Assembly (NCBI GenBank): GCA_963608705.1
Contig: CAVDHB010000075.1
Span: 1-64,000, forward strand
Direction: 5' to 3'
Source: CAVDHB01 sp963608705
GTDB taxonomy: Bacteria > Bacteroidota > Bacteroidia > Bacteroidales > Bacteroidaceae
DNA: 64,000 nt
Part shown: positions 38,193-47,676 of the stretch, piece by piece
How positions within the stretch are numbered: position 1 is the first letter of the stretch
How the letters are laid out: every line of letters begins with the position of its first letter
Position numbers and translations under genes: made by a program
The notes under the pieces: generated by a model
Seen by the model: the letters and a program-made list of their open reading frames with translations, nothing else
What the model was told of the DNA's origin: nothing
Databases searched by the model: none

Positions 38193-40217
38193 GTGCGAAT
38201 ACAAGACATAGACACCAGTACCCCAGAATTTCAAAATGCGCTGCAACTCATACAGTACACGCACAACTCGCTTTTCCTCACAGGGAAAGCGGGTACGGGA
38301 AAATCTACGTTTTTAAAATACGTCTGCGCCACTACCAAGAAGAAATACGTCATCCTGGCTCCGACAGGCATTGCCGCCATCAACGCCGGAGGAAGCACCC
38401 TGCACAGTTTCTTCAAACTTCCGTTTTACCCTCTACTGCCCGATGACCCACGCTTTTCCACACCGGGCAATCTGAAAGACTTTCTGAAATACAACAAGGC
38501 ACAGCTCAAACTCCTACAGAAGGTAGAGCTTATCGTCATCGACGAGATTTCCATGGTCAGGGCGGACATCATCGACTTTATCGACAAAATTCTTCGCACC
38601 TATACCCATGAGATGCGTATCCCTTTCGGTGGCAAACAGTTGCTCTTAGTAGGAGACATCTTCCAATTGGAACCCGTCCTGAAAAGTGAGGAACGGGACA
38701 TACTGCAACGCTTCTACCCTTCTCCCTACTTTTTCTCCGCCAAGGTGTTCCAACAGATGTCACTGGTCAGCATCGAGCTGAACAAGGTCTACCGCCAGAA
38801 AGACCCTGCCTTCATCGGCATTCTGAACCATATACGCACCAACACGGTGCTTCCCGCTGACCTCCAGTTGCTCAATACCCGCACAGACATTTCCGAAGAC
38901 AATCCACAACCCCAAGAAGGATTGGCCATCACCCTTGCCACACGAAGAGACACAGTTGATTACATCAACCAGCATCAATTAGACGCACTGACTGCGAAAC
39001 CGTGGATTTTAGAAGGACGTATCGAAGGAGAGTTTCCACAAAGCTCCCTACCCACACTCATGGAGCTGACACTGAAGCCCGGCGCACAAATCATTTTTGT
39101 AAAGAACGACCGCAACAAACAATGGGTGAACGGCACCATCGGTACTGTCACGGACTACAATAAAGACGGAAATCTCCTGTATGTCCGCACAGAAGACGGC
39201 AAGAACGTAACGGTGGAAAGAGCCACCTGGTCGAACGTGCGCTACACCTATAACGAGGAAGAAAAGAAAATCGAAGAGGAAGAATTAGGCACCTTCACGC
39301 AATTCCCCATCAAGTTGGCCTGGGCCATCACTATCCACAAGAGCCAAGGACTCACGTTCAAACACGTCATTGTGGATTTCTCCGGCGGAGTATTCGCTGG
39401 AGGACAAGCCTACGTGGCACTCAGTCGCTGCACCTCTTTGGAAGGCATTCAACTGAAATGTCCCGTGCAACGGAGAGACATCTTTGTCAGACCCGAAATC
39501 ATCCGCTTCTCCAAGGACTTCAACGACCAACAGCACATCGATACGGCATTAAAACAAGCTGAGGCGGACATACGATACAAAGAAGCGAACGACCGCTTTG
39601 ACCAAGGCGACTTCGAGGGATGTCTGGACAGCTTCTTCAAGGCCATCCATCTTCGTTACGACATAGAGAAACCACTCATCCGCCGTTTCATCCAGCGGAA
39701 ATTAGGCATAGTCAACAAACTGAAAGCGGAGAATCAACGCCTCTCCGAGGAAATGCACGACCTGCGCAAACAGCTGAAGAAGTACACCAAGGAATACCTT
39801 GTCATGGGAGATATGTGTATGTCGGAAGCGAACGACCCGCAAGCAGCTATCCGCAACTATGACAAGGCGTTGGAAATGGATCCGCTGAACATCGAGGCGA
39901 TGGCACATAAAGGAGCCACCCTCTCTTCACTCGGGAAACTGACTGAAGCCGACAAGCTGTTGACAAAAGCCATCAACCTAAGTCCGAGGTGTTTCGAGGC
40001 GTACTTCGAACGTGGACGCAACAGCTTGAAAAGCCACCGCTATGAAGAAGCCGCCTCCGATTTTGACAAGGCGACCACTCTTGACCCACTTCATGCCGAG
40101 GCGCACCGACTCTTTGGTAATGCCCTGGACAAGACAGGGAACTCCGAGAATGCTGCCATCCAATGGGACTTGGCGGAAAAGCTTCGAAAGAAAAGGAAAA
40201 AACGAAAACGAATATAA
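38193..40217 (+). CDS. Pif1/RecD2-like SF1 helicase fused to TPR repeats
   Basis: A GTG start at 38193 (MRIQDIDTSTPEF), 13 nt after the previous stop, gives 674 residues. Helicase motifs: Walker A LTGKAGTGKST (about 30-40), LAPTGIAAINAGGSTLHSFF (Ia), VIDEISMV (Walker B, about 115), LLVGDIFQLEP (III), and AITIHKSQGLTF plus AYVALSRC near 380-415. From about 450 to 660 come coiled-coil and TPR units (AIRNYDKALEMDPLNIEAMA and similar). The helicase core resembles Pif1. The TPR tail should bind a protein partner. Role unknown; replication or repair is likely. Confidence 0.9.
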   Translation: MRIQDIDTSTPEFQNALQLIQYTHNSLFLTGKAGTGKSTFLKYVCATTKKKYVILAPTGIAAINAGGSTLHSFFKLPFYPLLPDDPRFSTPGNLKDFLKYNKAQLKLLQKVELIVIDEISMVRADIIDFIDKILRTYTHEMRIPFGGKQLLLVGDIFQLEPVLKSEERDILQRFYPSPYFFSAKVFQQMSLVSIELNKVYRQKDPAFIGILNHIRTNTVLPADLQLLNTRTDISEDNPQPQEGLAITLATRRDTVDYINQHQLDALTAKPWILEGRIEGEFPQSSLPTLMELTLKPGAQIIFVKNDRNKQWVNGTIGTVTDYNKDGNLLYVRTEDGKNVTVERATWSNVRYTYNEEEKKIEEEELGTFTQFPIKLAWAITIHKSQGLTFKHVIVDFSGGVFAGGQAYVALSRCTSLEGIQLKCPVQRRDIFVRPEIIRFSKDFNDQQHIDTALKQAEADIRYKEANDRFDQGDFEGCLDSFFKAIHLRYDIEKPLIRRFIQRKLGIVNKLKAENQRLSEEMHDLRKQLKKYTKEYLVMGDMCMSEANDPQAAIRNYDKALEMDPLNIEAMAHKGATLSSLGKLTEADKLLTKAINLSPRCFEAYFERGRNSLKSHRYEEAASDFDKATTLDPLHAEAHRLFGNALDKTGNSENAAIQWDLAEKLRKKRKKRKRI

Positions 40218-40223
40218 AACACC

Positions 40224-40835
40224 ATGCTGAAGAAATTATACGACAAGAACAACAACCCCAAGGACATGGAAGCTATCGCACATGCCCTCAAAGACGGAGA
40301 ACTTATCATAGCTCCTACGGATACCATGTACGCTCTCTGCAGTGATGCATTAAAAGAAAGGGCTATCGAGAAAATATGCAAACTGAAGAAACTGGACTTG
40401 AAACGCAAAAGCCTCTCCATTATTTGCAGCGACCTAAGCCATATCAGCGAGTTCGCCAAGGTGGATAACGCCACGTTCAAAATCATGAAACGCAACTTAC
40501 CAGGCCCCTTCACCTTCATCCTGCCCTCCAGCTCCAAGCTGCCGAAGATTTTCAAGAACCGCAAGGAGGTAGGTATCCGTATTCCCGACAACCACATCAT
40601 GCGAGAAATATGCCACTACCTTGAAGACCCGTTGTTAGCCATCACTGTACCTTACGACCCGGAAGACGATGTGGAAGACCATACCAATCCCGAACTCATC
40701 GAAGAACGGCTGGGACATGAAGTGGCTTATGTGATAGACGGAGGCATAGGAGGAGATGAGCCAAGTACCATTGTGGACTGCATGGATGGTACCCACGAGA
40801 TTATCCGACAGGGGAAAGGAATTCTCATCTCATAA
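40224..40835 (+). CDS. YrdC/Sua5-domain protein (YciO-like), threonylcarbamoyl-AMP synthase family
   Basis: The 203-residue YrdC-fold protein starts 6 nt after the helicase stop. Characteristic segments are IIAPTDTMYALCSDAL (about 27-42), KRKSLSIIC and NLPGPFTFILPSS. TsaC/Sua5 makes threonylcarbamoyl-AMP for the t6A37 tRNA modification. The sequence is nearer YciO in its C-terminal part, so the true TsaC activity is uncertain. Confidence 0.85.
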   Translation: MLKKLYDKNNNPKDMEAIAHALKDGELIIAPTDTMYALCSDALKERAIEKICKLKKLDLKRKSLSIICSDLSHISEFAKVDNATFKIMKRNLPGPFTFILPSSSKLPKIFKNRKEVGIRIPDNHIMREICHYLEDPLLAITVPYDPEDDVEDHTNPELIEERLGHEVAYVIDGGIGGDEPSTIVDCMDGTHEIIRQGKGILIS

Positions 40836-40974
40836 TATAAATGAACACGACTATTTAAAATCAAGGGATTTTATTCCCTACACACGGGGGTTGTCAGACT
40901 TCAAGAGGAAAGTCATACGATTCATTTCTCAATAACTAAAAACAAAAGACTTAGCTTATTAAACATCCCTATAA

Positions 40975-41004
40975 TAAAAAAGACTGGCTCATAAGAGTCA
41001 GTCT
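40975..41004 (-). terminator. Terminator of the rpsF-rpsR-rplI operon
   Basis: Read on the minus strand, AGACTGACTC pairs with GAGCCAGTCT (one wobble) around TTAT, then TTTTTTA. It lies 28 nt after the rplI stop. Confidence 0.9.
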
Positions 41005-41031
41005 CTTTGTATTGAATAGTCAAATGATCGT

Positions 41032-41487
41032 TTATTCTTCACTTACGACTTCAAACGGAACTTCCACGGAAACTTCCTTGTGCAGTTTAACCACTGCCTG
41101 GTAAGAACCGATTGTCTTCACGCTTTCCAGTGCGATGGCACGACGGTCAATGGTGAAGCCAAGTTTCTGCAATTCATCAGCGATTTGCAACGGAGTTACA
41201 GATCCATAGATGTTACCGGTCTTGCTTACCTTGGTAACAATCTTCACAGGAGCATTCTCCACCTTAGCCTTGATATCCGCAGCGAGCTGTTCAGCGTCCG
41301 CCTTGATTTTGGCCAGTTTATGAGCGCGTTGTTTCAAGTCCTCAGCCAAAGATTTCTTTGCAGAAGCAGTGGCGAGAATTGCCTTGCCATAAGGAAGCAA
41401 ATAGTTGTTGGCGTAGCCTTTCTTTACGTCTACCACGTCATCCTTATAGCCTAATCCATGAATATCTTCTTTTAAAATGATTTCCAT
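41032..41487 (-). CDS. rplI: 50S ribosomal protein L9
   Basis: The 151-residue protein has the L9 opening MEIILKEDIHGLGYKDDVVDVK and the GYANNYLLPYGKA motif, a long central helix, and a C-terminal RNA-binding domain. It binds 23S rRNA near the L1 stalk. It is the last gene of the rpsF-rpsR-rplI operon, 18 nt after rpsR. Confidence 0.97.
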   Translation of the reverse strand: MEIILKEDIHGLGYKDDVVDVKKGYANNYLLPYGKAILATASAKKSLAEDLKQRAHKLAKIKADAEQLAADIKAKVENAPVKIVTKVSKTGNIYGSVTPLQIADELQKLGFTIDRRAIALESVKTIGSYQAVVKLHKEVSVEVPFEVVSEE

Positions 41488-41505
41488 CTTGGTTTCCTCC
41501 TTTAA

Positions 41506-41778
41506 TTATTTCATCAAATCGGTTACATAGGGAAGCAAAGCCAAATGGCGTGCTCTTTTCACGGCCTGAGCCACACGTTTCTGGTATTTCTGAGAAGTAC
41601 CCGTGATACGACGCGGAAGGATTTTGCCCTGTTCGTTCAAGAATTTCTTCAGAAATTCAGGATCCTTGTAGTCGATATATTTGATACCGTTCTTTCTGAA
41701 ACGGCAATATTTCTTCTTTCTTACGTCAACCGTAGGAGGAGTCAAATATCTGATTTCTGATTGCTGTTGTGCTGCCAT
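41506..41778 (-). CDS. rpsR: 30S ribosomal protein S18
   Basis: The 90-residue protein has the S18 core YIDYKDPEFLKKFLNEQGKI and RRITGTSQKYQKRVAQAVKR. It pairs with S6 on the 30S platform. It lies 3 nt after rpsF. Confidence 0.97.
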   Translation of the reverse strand: MAAQQQSEIRYLTPPTVDVRKKKYCRFRKNGIKYIDYKDPEFLKKFLNEQGKILPRRITGTSQKYQKRVAQAVKRARHLALLPYVTDLMK

Positions 41779-41781
41779 GTC

Positions 41782-42123
41782 TTAGTTCTCCTTATTAGCT
41801 TTTTTGTTTCTTCTCTTCTCAGCGTATTCAGCTGCGAATTTTTCGTTTTTCACAATGAGGTGACGGATTACCTTTTCCTCACGACGGAAATTCACGTCCA
41901 ATTTCTCGATAACAGAAGGTTCTGCCTTGAACTCGATGAGGTTGTAGAAGCCAGTGGACTTCTTCTCAATCGGATAAGCCAGTTTCTTCAAGCCCCAGTT
42001 CTCCACGTTGATGATTTCAGCGCCTTCATTGGTAAGGATACCCTTGAACTTTTCGACCGCTTCCTTCATCTGTTCGTCAGATAAAACGGGAGTCAAAATG
42101 AAAACGGTTTCGTATTGATTCAT
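41782..42123 (-). CDS. rpsF: 30S ribosomal protein S6
   Basis: The 113-residue protein begins MNQYETVFILTPVLSDEQM, with the ENWGLKKLAYPIEKKSTGFY segment and a Lys/Asn-rich tail. It is the first gene of rpsF-rpsR-rplI. A textbook promoter lies at 42200-42169, giving a leader of about 40 nt. I did not recognise the known S6:S18 autoregulatory leader in so short a stretch. Confidence 0.97.
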   Translation of the reverse strand: MNQYETVFILTPVLSDEQMKEAVEKFKGILTNEGAEIINVENWGLKKLAYPIEKKSTGFYNLIEFKAEPSVIEKLDVNFRREEKVIRHLIVKNEKFAAEYAEKRRNKKANKEN

Positions 42124-42168
42124 ACTGTTTTAATTGATTTGTTTTGATACTTTTGCAAAAATGCGGTG

Positions 42169-42200
42169 CAAAGGTACACTTTTTATCTCTAACAGCCAAA
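42169..42200 (-). promoter_or_regulatory. Promoter of rpsF-rpsR-rplI
   Basis: TTTG (42200-42197) and TACCTTTG (42176-42169) with a 20-bp spacer give an exact Bacteroides -33/-7 match, 46 nt before the rpsF ATG. Confidence 0.85.
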
Positions 42201-42218
42201 GGTTTATGCTGTTAAAAA

Positions 42219-42261
42219 ACAGAAAAACCGCAGGCAGCCTGTATCAGTCCGCCTGCGGTCT
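42219..42261 (-). terminator. Terminator of rprXY
   Basis: On the minus strand, ACCGCAGGC pairs with GCCTGCGGT around a 15-nt loop, then TTTTTCTGTTTTTT. It stands 17 nt after the rprY stop and just before the rpsF promoter. Confidence 0.9.
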
Positions 42262-42277
42262 ATGTCCACACAAATGT

Positions 42278-42982
42278 TTATTCGTTTTCCTCTTCGGGTA
42301 CAATCAACTTATAACCCTTTCCGTGGATGTTAATAATCTCGATAGAGTCGTCCGCTTTCAAATGCTTACGCAATTTCGTGATATACACATCCATACTACG
42401 TGCGTTGAAATAGTTGTCGTCAATCCAGATGGTCTTCAACGCAAAGTCACGCTGCAGAATCTCGTTGGCATGCGCACAGAGCAGTCCTAACAGCTCAGAC
42501 TCTTTGGTAGTCAATTTGGTAGGCACTCCATCGATGGTCAGCAACTGTTTCTGCGTGTCGAACGTAAAACGTCCGATCTTGTACATATTGCTTTCCTTGT
42601 TCTTCTTTCCACGTACACGACGCAGAATAGCCTCTATACGGAATGTCAGCTCCTCCATGGAGAAAGGCTTGGTGATGTAGTCATCAGCGCCAATTTTGAA
42701 ACCCTCCAGAATATCCTCCTTCATGGTTTTAGCGGTCAGGAAGATAATAGGAATTTCCGAATTAGCCGCCCGAATCTCCTGCGCCAGCGTGAAGCCGTCT
42801 TTCTTCGGCATCATCACGTCAAGGACGCAAAGGTCGAACTTGTTTTTCAAGAATGTCTTATAGCCAATCTCTCCGTCTCCACACAGTTCGGCGGAATATC
42901 CTTTGGCTTGCAAATACTCCCGGAGGAGCATACCGAGGTTCTCGTCGTCCTCGCACAGTAAAATACGAAGTTTTTCTTCCAT
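42278..42982 (-). CDS. rprY: OmpR-family response regulator, RprY-like
   Basis: The 234-residue protein has a receiver domain with phosphoacceptor Asp in CVLDVMMPKKDG (about 53) and Lys in FLTAKT (about 103), and an OmpR winged-helix DNA-binding domain (KLTTKESELLGLLCAHANEI onward). Its kinase gene lies 4 nt upstream. In Bacteroides fragilis, RprXY is an envelope/redox-related two-component pair. The identity is given by overall resemblance and gene context. Confidence 0.85.
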   Translation of the reverse strand: MEEKLRILLCEDDENLGMLLREYLQAKGYSAELCGDGEIGYKTFLKNKFDLCVLDVMMPKKDGFTLAQEIRAANSEIPIIFLTAKTMKEDILEGFKIGADDYITKPFSMEELTFRIEAILRRVRGKKNKESNMYKIGRFTFDTQKQLLTIDGVPTKLTTKESELLGLLCAHANEILQRDFALKTIWIDDNYFNARSMDVYITKLRKHLKADDSIEIINIHGKGYKLIVPEEENE

Positions 42983-42986
42983 TATC

Positions 42987-44486
42987 TTAATCTTTTATGG
43001 TTGGTAATTTTATGATGAATTTTGTTCCTTTTCCGTATTCGCTCTCGGCGTATATCTCACCGCCATGGTCTGTGACAATCTTCTTCACATAGGCCAGTCC
43101 GAGCCCGAACCCTTTCACATCATGCACATTTCCCGTATGCACTCTATAGAACTTCTCGAATATCCTGTTCAGATTCTCGTTCTTGATGCCAATACCGTTG
43201 TCTTCAATCGCAATGTAAAGGAATTCCCCCTTGTTCCACGTGCTGACTTTCAGTTGCAAGTCAATGTCCGGGTTACGGTATTTCACGGCATTGTCCATCA
43301 AATTGAAAATGACATTCGTAAAATGAGTCTCGTCCGCCTCCACCATGGCGTTCTCCGCTTTCAAGTCTCCCGTCAACGCACCCCCGTATTTCTCCACCTT
43401 CAAGGCAAACGTGTTCACGACGGAAGTGATAAGTTGGTTAGCGTCAAGCGGCCGTTTCTTCAAGAACGCCTTCTGGCGGTCAAACAGCGACATCTGCAAC
43501 ACTTTCTCCACCTGAAAACGCAAACGCTTCGTCTCATCATTGATGACACCCGCCACATGATTGAACATAGCTGGCGATTTTCCCACGGAGGGGTCGTTCA
43601 GCATCTGCGCCGCCAACGAGATTGTGGATATGGGCGTCTTCAACTCATGCGTCATGTTATTGATGAAGTCATTCTTTATTTCAGATAATTTCTTCTGACG
43701 GTAAATGCTGTAAATCGTGAAACAGAAAGTCACGAGCAATACCAGCGTGAAGACCACCGAAGGAATCATAAACTTCACAGACTTATAAATGTAACTTTCC
43801 ATACCCGGAAAGTGAACTTTCATAATACCCATCCTTGCAGGAGGGTCATTACGGAACAAGGTCTGTGAATAGGCGTTTTGTTCTCCCACCGCCTCATAGT
43901 CTGGACACGCATAGACGAGTTGCCCGTCATTGGTTGTCACCCGGAAATGATAAGGAATATCCACTCCATTATTCAACAATTCCTGACGAATGTCACGATC
44001 CAGCATCTTGAAATTAACTCTTTCTGAAAGAGGCTTGTCACTCGCCGTATAGAGAATGTCATAAATAACCTCGTCCATCAAGGTCTTCTGATAAAGATAA
44101 CGACTCCGCACAATTTGCTGCAACGAACGGCTCATGTCCGAGATACTGTTCCGGGTCTTATTTCGCAATATCATGGCCTTGGGTATGGTACCGGGTTGTA
44201 ATCCGGCCAATTTCCCCAAAGAGTCAGCGGCCTGTTTCCCTGTCGTATCCTTCGGAGCAGACAATGAGAATCCAGTTTTACCTGCCACGTCTTTTTCCAA
44301 ATAGCGCAACGTTTCATTCAACTCCAAGTTACGAGCGGCTTGAAAAAGGGCACGGTTCACCGCCTCGTTGAGTTGCTGCCGGCGCATATGCACCATTTCT
44401 TCAATATAACTTACCTGCAAATACAGCAACGCCACGAAGGAAATACCCATGATAGCACCTATTATCCCAATCGTAGACTTTTTCAT
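42987..44486 (-). CDS. rprX: Sensor histidine kinase, RprX-like
   Basis: The 499-residue protein has a transmembrane helix at about 6-24, a periplasmic sensor region, a second helix at about 250-270 (VFTLVLLVTFCFTIYSIY), HisKA with phosphoacceptor His in MTHELKTPIST (about 290), and HATPase with N-box NLMDNAVKY, DNGIGI and GFGLGLAYV. It phosphorylates RprY. TACATTTG sits at 44498-44491, only 4 nt from the annotated ATG, so either the mRNA is almost leaderless or that match is chance. Confidence 0.87.
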   Translation of the reverse strand: MKKSTIGIIGAIMGISFVALLYLQVSYIEEMVHMRRQQLNEAVNRALFQAARNLELNETLRYLEKDVAGKTGFSLSAPKDTTGKQAADSLGKLAGLQPGTIPKAMILRNKTRNSISDMSRSLQQIVRSRYLYQKTLMDEVIYDILYTASDKPLSERVNFKMLDRDIRQELLNNGVDIPYHFRVTTNDGQLVYACPDYEAVGEQNAYSQTLFRNDPPARMGIMKVHFPGMESYIYKSVKFMIPSVVFTLVLLVTFCFTIYSIYRQKKLSEIKNDFINNMTHELKTPISTISLAAQMLNDPSVGKSPAMFNHVAGVINDETKRLRFQVEKVLQMSLFDRQKAFLKKRPLDANQLITSVVNTFALKVEKYGGALTGDLKAENAMVEADETHFTNVIFNLMDNAVKYRNPDIDLQLKVSTWNKGEFLYIAIEDNGIGIKNENLNRIFEKFYRVHTGNVHDVKGFGLGLAYVKKIVTDHGGEIYAESEYGKGTKFIIKLPTIKD

Positions 44487-44788
44487 ACCGCAAATGTACT
44501 ATTTTATTAGGAGTAAGCTCATACAAGTTCCCTAAAAAAGTACGCTATTTTTGAATTATTAGTTAATTCAGCTATTATAATGAAGAAATACGACACTATA
44601 AATTCATTCCATAGTCCTCATTCAACTACAATCCAACCTCTTTTTCCTTATTTTTAAGAAGTAAATCCGTAAGAAAGTCGCTGATTATAACTTCTAACGC
44701 CTTTAAATTCCATCCTTTCTTAGAACTTATATGTTTTATAACATTGATTAAAGTCACTTCTCCACCTACGGACAAACAAAAATCTCCT
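44487..44788. other. Divergent gap between rprX and hemW
   Basis: AT-rich, about 300 bp. It holds the TACATTTG motif next to rprX. No ORF, RNA gene or strong hairpin is seen. Confidence 0.5.
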
Positions 44789-44796
44789 TATCTTTG
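44789..44796 (+). promoter_or_regulatory. -7 element of hemW
   Basis: TATCTTTG fits TAnnTTTG. Transcription would start near 44803, which favours the ATG at 44818 over the in-frame TTG at 44794 that lies inside the promoter. Confidence 0.65.
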
Positions 44797-44817
44797 CCCG
44801 AAAACTCCACACCCAAT

Positions 44818-45960
44818 ATGGCAGGAATTTACATACATATTCCTTTCTGTGAAAGCCGCTGCATCTATTGCGGATTCTACTCCACTCTGCTCTCCGGGGA
44901 ATGGAAGAGTCGCTATGTAGACGCTCTTCTGAAAGAGATGGAGAAGCGGAAAGACTATCTGAAAGGAGAGAAAATAGAAACTATCTACTTAGGCGGAGGA
45001 ACTCCCTCTCAATTGTCTGTCCATCTGTTAGCAAAGATATTCGAATCACTGTACAGAGAATTCGACATTGCGACAGAACCCGAAATCACCTTGGAAGCGA
45101 ACCCCGATGACCTGAGCGAGCAGTATGTGGCTTCACTCCGCACACTTCCCGTAAACCGTATCAGCATGGGCGTACAGACCTTCGATAACCACAAGTTGAG
45201 ATTTCTCAGACGAAGGCACTCCGCACAAGAGGCAGAGGATGCCATTAACCGATGCAGGAAATTCGGTTTTCACAACCTAAGTATTGACCTTATATATGGT
45301 TTGCCTGATGAAACAGACGAAAGTTGGGACACCGACTTACGCAAAGCCCTGTCCCTGCGTGTCCCCCATCTTTCAGCCTACTGTCTGATGTACGAAGAAG
45401 GCACTCCGCTTTATAAACTGAAAGAGACTGGAAAGGTACAGGAAGACAGCGATACAGACAATCTCCAATTCTATACAATGCTTGTGGAAAGACTGAAAGC
45501 AGCGGGATATACACATTATGAAATATCCAATTTCTGTCTGCCAGGCTTCCGGGCAAAACACAACTCAAGCTACTGGAACGACACGCCTTATCTCGGACTT
45601 GGGGCAGCAGCCCATTCTTACAACGGACAATCCAGACAATGGAACATTGCTTCAGTGAAAGACTATGTAGAAGCAGTGGAGACCTCTCTATGGGAAGGAT
45701 GTATCCCCGCAGAAAAGGAAGAACTTACACTTTACGACCATTACAATGACCTTATAACTACTGCCATGCGCACCTCCGAAGGCATTTCCTTATCCCATAC
45801 AGAGAAGATGTTCGGCACTGAAATAAAAAACTATCTACTTCGTTGCGCCGACACCGCCCTAAAAGCCGGCAACCTGCAATTGAGTAACGGTAGACTACAT
45901 CTTACAGAAAAGGGTGTATTCGTCAGCGATGAAGTACTGAGCGACCTTATCTGGGTGTAA
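44818..45960 (+). CDS. hemW: Radical SAM protein HemW (coproporphyrinogen oxidase-like)
   Basis: The start at ATG 44818 (MAGIYIHIPFCESRC) agrees with family N-termini and the promoter. The 380-residue protein has the radical SAM cluster motif CESRCIYC (C-x3-C-x2-C, about 11-18), YLGGGTPS, and the HemW C-terminal region. HemW is a haem-binding relative of HemN that probably delivers haem, and the shape here fits HemW, not HemN. Confidence 0.92.
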   Translation: MAGIYIHIPFCESRCIYCGFYSTLLSGEWKSRYVDALLKEMEKRKDYLKGEKIETIYLGGGTPSQLSVHLLAKIFESLYREFDIATEPEITLEANPDDLSEQYVASLRTLPVNRISMGVQTFDNHKLRFLRRRHSAQEAEDAINRCRKFGFHNLSIDLIYGLPDETDESWDTDLRKALSLRVPHLSAYCLMYEEGTPLYKLKETGKVQEDSDTDNLQFYTMLVERLKAAGYTHYEISNFCLPGFRAKHNSSYWNDTPYLGLGAAAHSYNGQSRQWNIASVKDYVEAVETSLWEGCIPAEKEELTLYDHYNDLITTAMRTSEGISLSHTEKMFGTEIKNYLLRCADTALKAGNLQLSNGRLHLTEKGVFVSDEVLSDLIWV

Positions 45961-46037
45961 TTCAATCATAAAACAAGCAAACTTGTTGGATATTCCAGCC
46001 TTTTACTGTAACTTTACAACTTAAAACAAAAAAACGT

Positions 46038-47633
46038 ATGAAATACCCGATAGGAATACAGACTTTTGAACAAATACGTGAGGACGGTTATGTCTACGTG
46101 GACAAGACCGACTTAATCTACTCACTTGCCAATGAGGGGAAAATCTACTTTTTAAGTCGCCCTCGAAGATTCGGGAAAAGCCTACTGATTTCCACCTTAG
46201 AGAACTACTTCCTCGGAAGGAAAGAACTATTCAAAGGACTGGCCATTGAGAAGTTAGAGAAAGAATGGAAGGAATATCCTGTGTTTCATATTGACTTCAA
46301 TGGTGGTACTTTCACCAATTCCAACGAACTAACCATACATATAAACTATTTCCTGTCTTCATGGGAAAAGCAGTACGGATGCACGGAACAACAAGCGCTC
46401 AGTTTCGGACTTCGCTTCAAGAATATCATAGCCAAGGCAAGGCAAGTAACAGGAAAAAGAGTAGTCGTATTAATCGATGAATACGACAAACCCATTCTTG
46501 ACGTGTTAGACCAGGACATTACCATCGACTTCCAAGGCAATAAGGTTAGTTTGGAAGACCGAAACCGGGATATACTCAAAGGATTCTATTCCACCTTCAA
46601 ACTGGCAGACAAGGACTTGCAGTTTGTACTCCTCACGGGAGTCACCAAGTTCTCGCAAGTCAGCGTCTTCAGTGGGTTCAACCAGCCACAGGACATCAGC
46701 ATGTCCGTAAAATATGACACTCTATGCGGCATCACACAGGAGGAATTACAGAACTATTTTCCACAGGCAATACAACAACTCACACAGGAGTACGAATGCG
46801 ACACGGAGGAGGCCATGCGGCGGCTGAAAGCGCACTATGACGGGTATCATTTCAGCAAGAGACTGAAAGATGTCTACAATCCGTTCAGCCTGCTGAACGC
46901 TTTCCAGAACTCAGACCTCCAGGATTACTGGTTCAAGACAGGTACGCCCACCTATCTTGTCCGCCTACTCGGCCATTTCAAGGAAAACCTCAACGAGCTT
47001 ACCGGAAAATACTACGCCTCCAAGGAGTTTGACGACTACAAGGCGGACGTGGAGCGGCCACTCCCCATGATATACCAAAGCGGATATCTCACCATCAAGG
47101 ACTACGACAGGGACATGAACACCTTCATGCTCGACTTCCCAAACAACGAGGTAAAAGAAGGATTCGTGACTCTCGTCGCAAACAATTATTTCGGAGTGAG
47201 GGAATACACCGACAGCTGGGTGCGTTCGGCTGTAATCTCCCTGAGGAAAGGAGAGCTTGACACTTTCCGTGAGCAGCTCACCTCCTTCCTCGCCAGCATC
47301 CCCTACTCCATGCGACGGAAGGAGAGCGAAAGGGAGAAAGAGCGTTACTTCCATTACACCTTCTACCTACTGCTAAGGCTCATGAGCGTCTACACCGTAT
47401 ATACAGAGAAGCAGCAAAGCCACGGAAGGGTGGACTGTATCGTGGAGACAAAAGACTATGTGTACATCTTCGAGTTCAAGCTCGACGGAACGGCCGAAGA
47501 AGCATTGAGACAGATTGAGGACAAGGGATACGCAAAACCTTATATCACAGACAAACGGCCTGTATATAAAATAGGTGTAAGCTTCTCCTCAGAAACAGGC
47601 ACTGTCAATGCTTGGGAAACGGCAGACTGTTGA
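46038..47633 (+). CDS. AAA-ATPase-like / PD-(D/E)XK nuclease-superfamily protein, tandem copy A
   Basis: The 531-residue protein has the same architecture as the one at 7177: Walker A-like RPRRFGKSLL (about 45-55), Walker B VVVLIDEYD (about 150), and PD-(D/E)XK motifs GRVDCIV and IFEFKLDG (about 465-485). It is followed after 43 nt by copy B. The two proteins agree almost completely except at residues about 92-165 and the last nine. DNA is identical from 46542 to 47610. Function unknown; a role with mobile or foreign DNA is only a guess. Confidence 0.9.
   Translation: MKYPIGIQTFEQIREDGYVYVDKTDLIYSLANEGKIYFLSRPRRFGKSLLISTLENYFLGRKELFKGLAIEKLEKEWKEYPVFHIDFNGGTFTNSNELTIHINYFLSSWEKQYGCTEQQALSFGLRFKNIIAKARQVTGKRVVVLIDEYDKPILDVLDQDITIDFQGNKVSLEDRNRDILKGFYSTFKLADKDLQFVLLTGVTKFSQVSVFSGFNQPQDISMSVKYDTLCGITQEELQNYFPQAIQQLTQEYECDTEEAMRRLKAHYDGYHFSKRLKDVYNPFSLLNAFQNSDLQDYWFKTGTPTYLVRLLGHFKENLNELTGKYYASKEFDDYKADVERPLPMIYQSGYLTIKDYDRDMNTFMLDFPNNEVKEGFVTLVANNYFGVREYTDSWVRSAVISLRKGELDTFREQLTSFLASIPYSMRRKESEREKERYFHYTFYLLLRLMSVYTVYTEKQQSHGRVDCIVETKDYVYIFEFKLDGTAEEALRQIEDKGYAKPYITDKRPVYKIGVSFSSETGTVNAWETADC
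46542..47610 (+). repeat. Directly repeated 1,069-bp block, copy A
   Basis: This block equals 48181-49249 at a constant offset of 1,639 bp in all lines compared, and the encoded proteins are identical across it. It starts and stops sharply inside the two genes. Confidence 0.85.
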
Positions 47634-47676
47634 AACAATGTGACCGAACAAGTTACAACCTAAAAACAATAAACTT

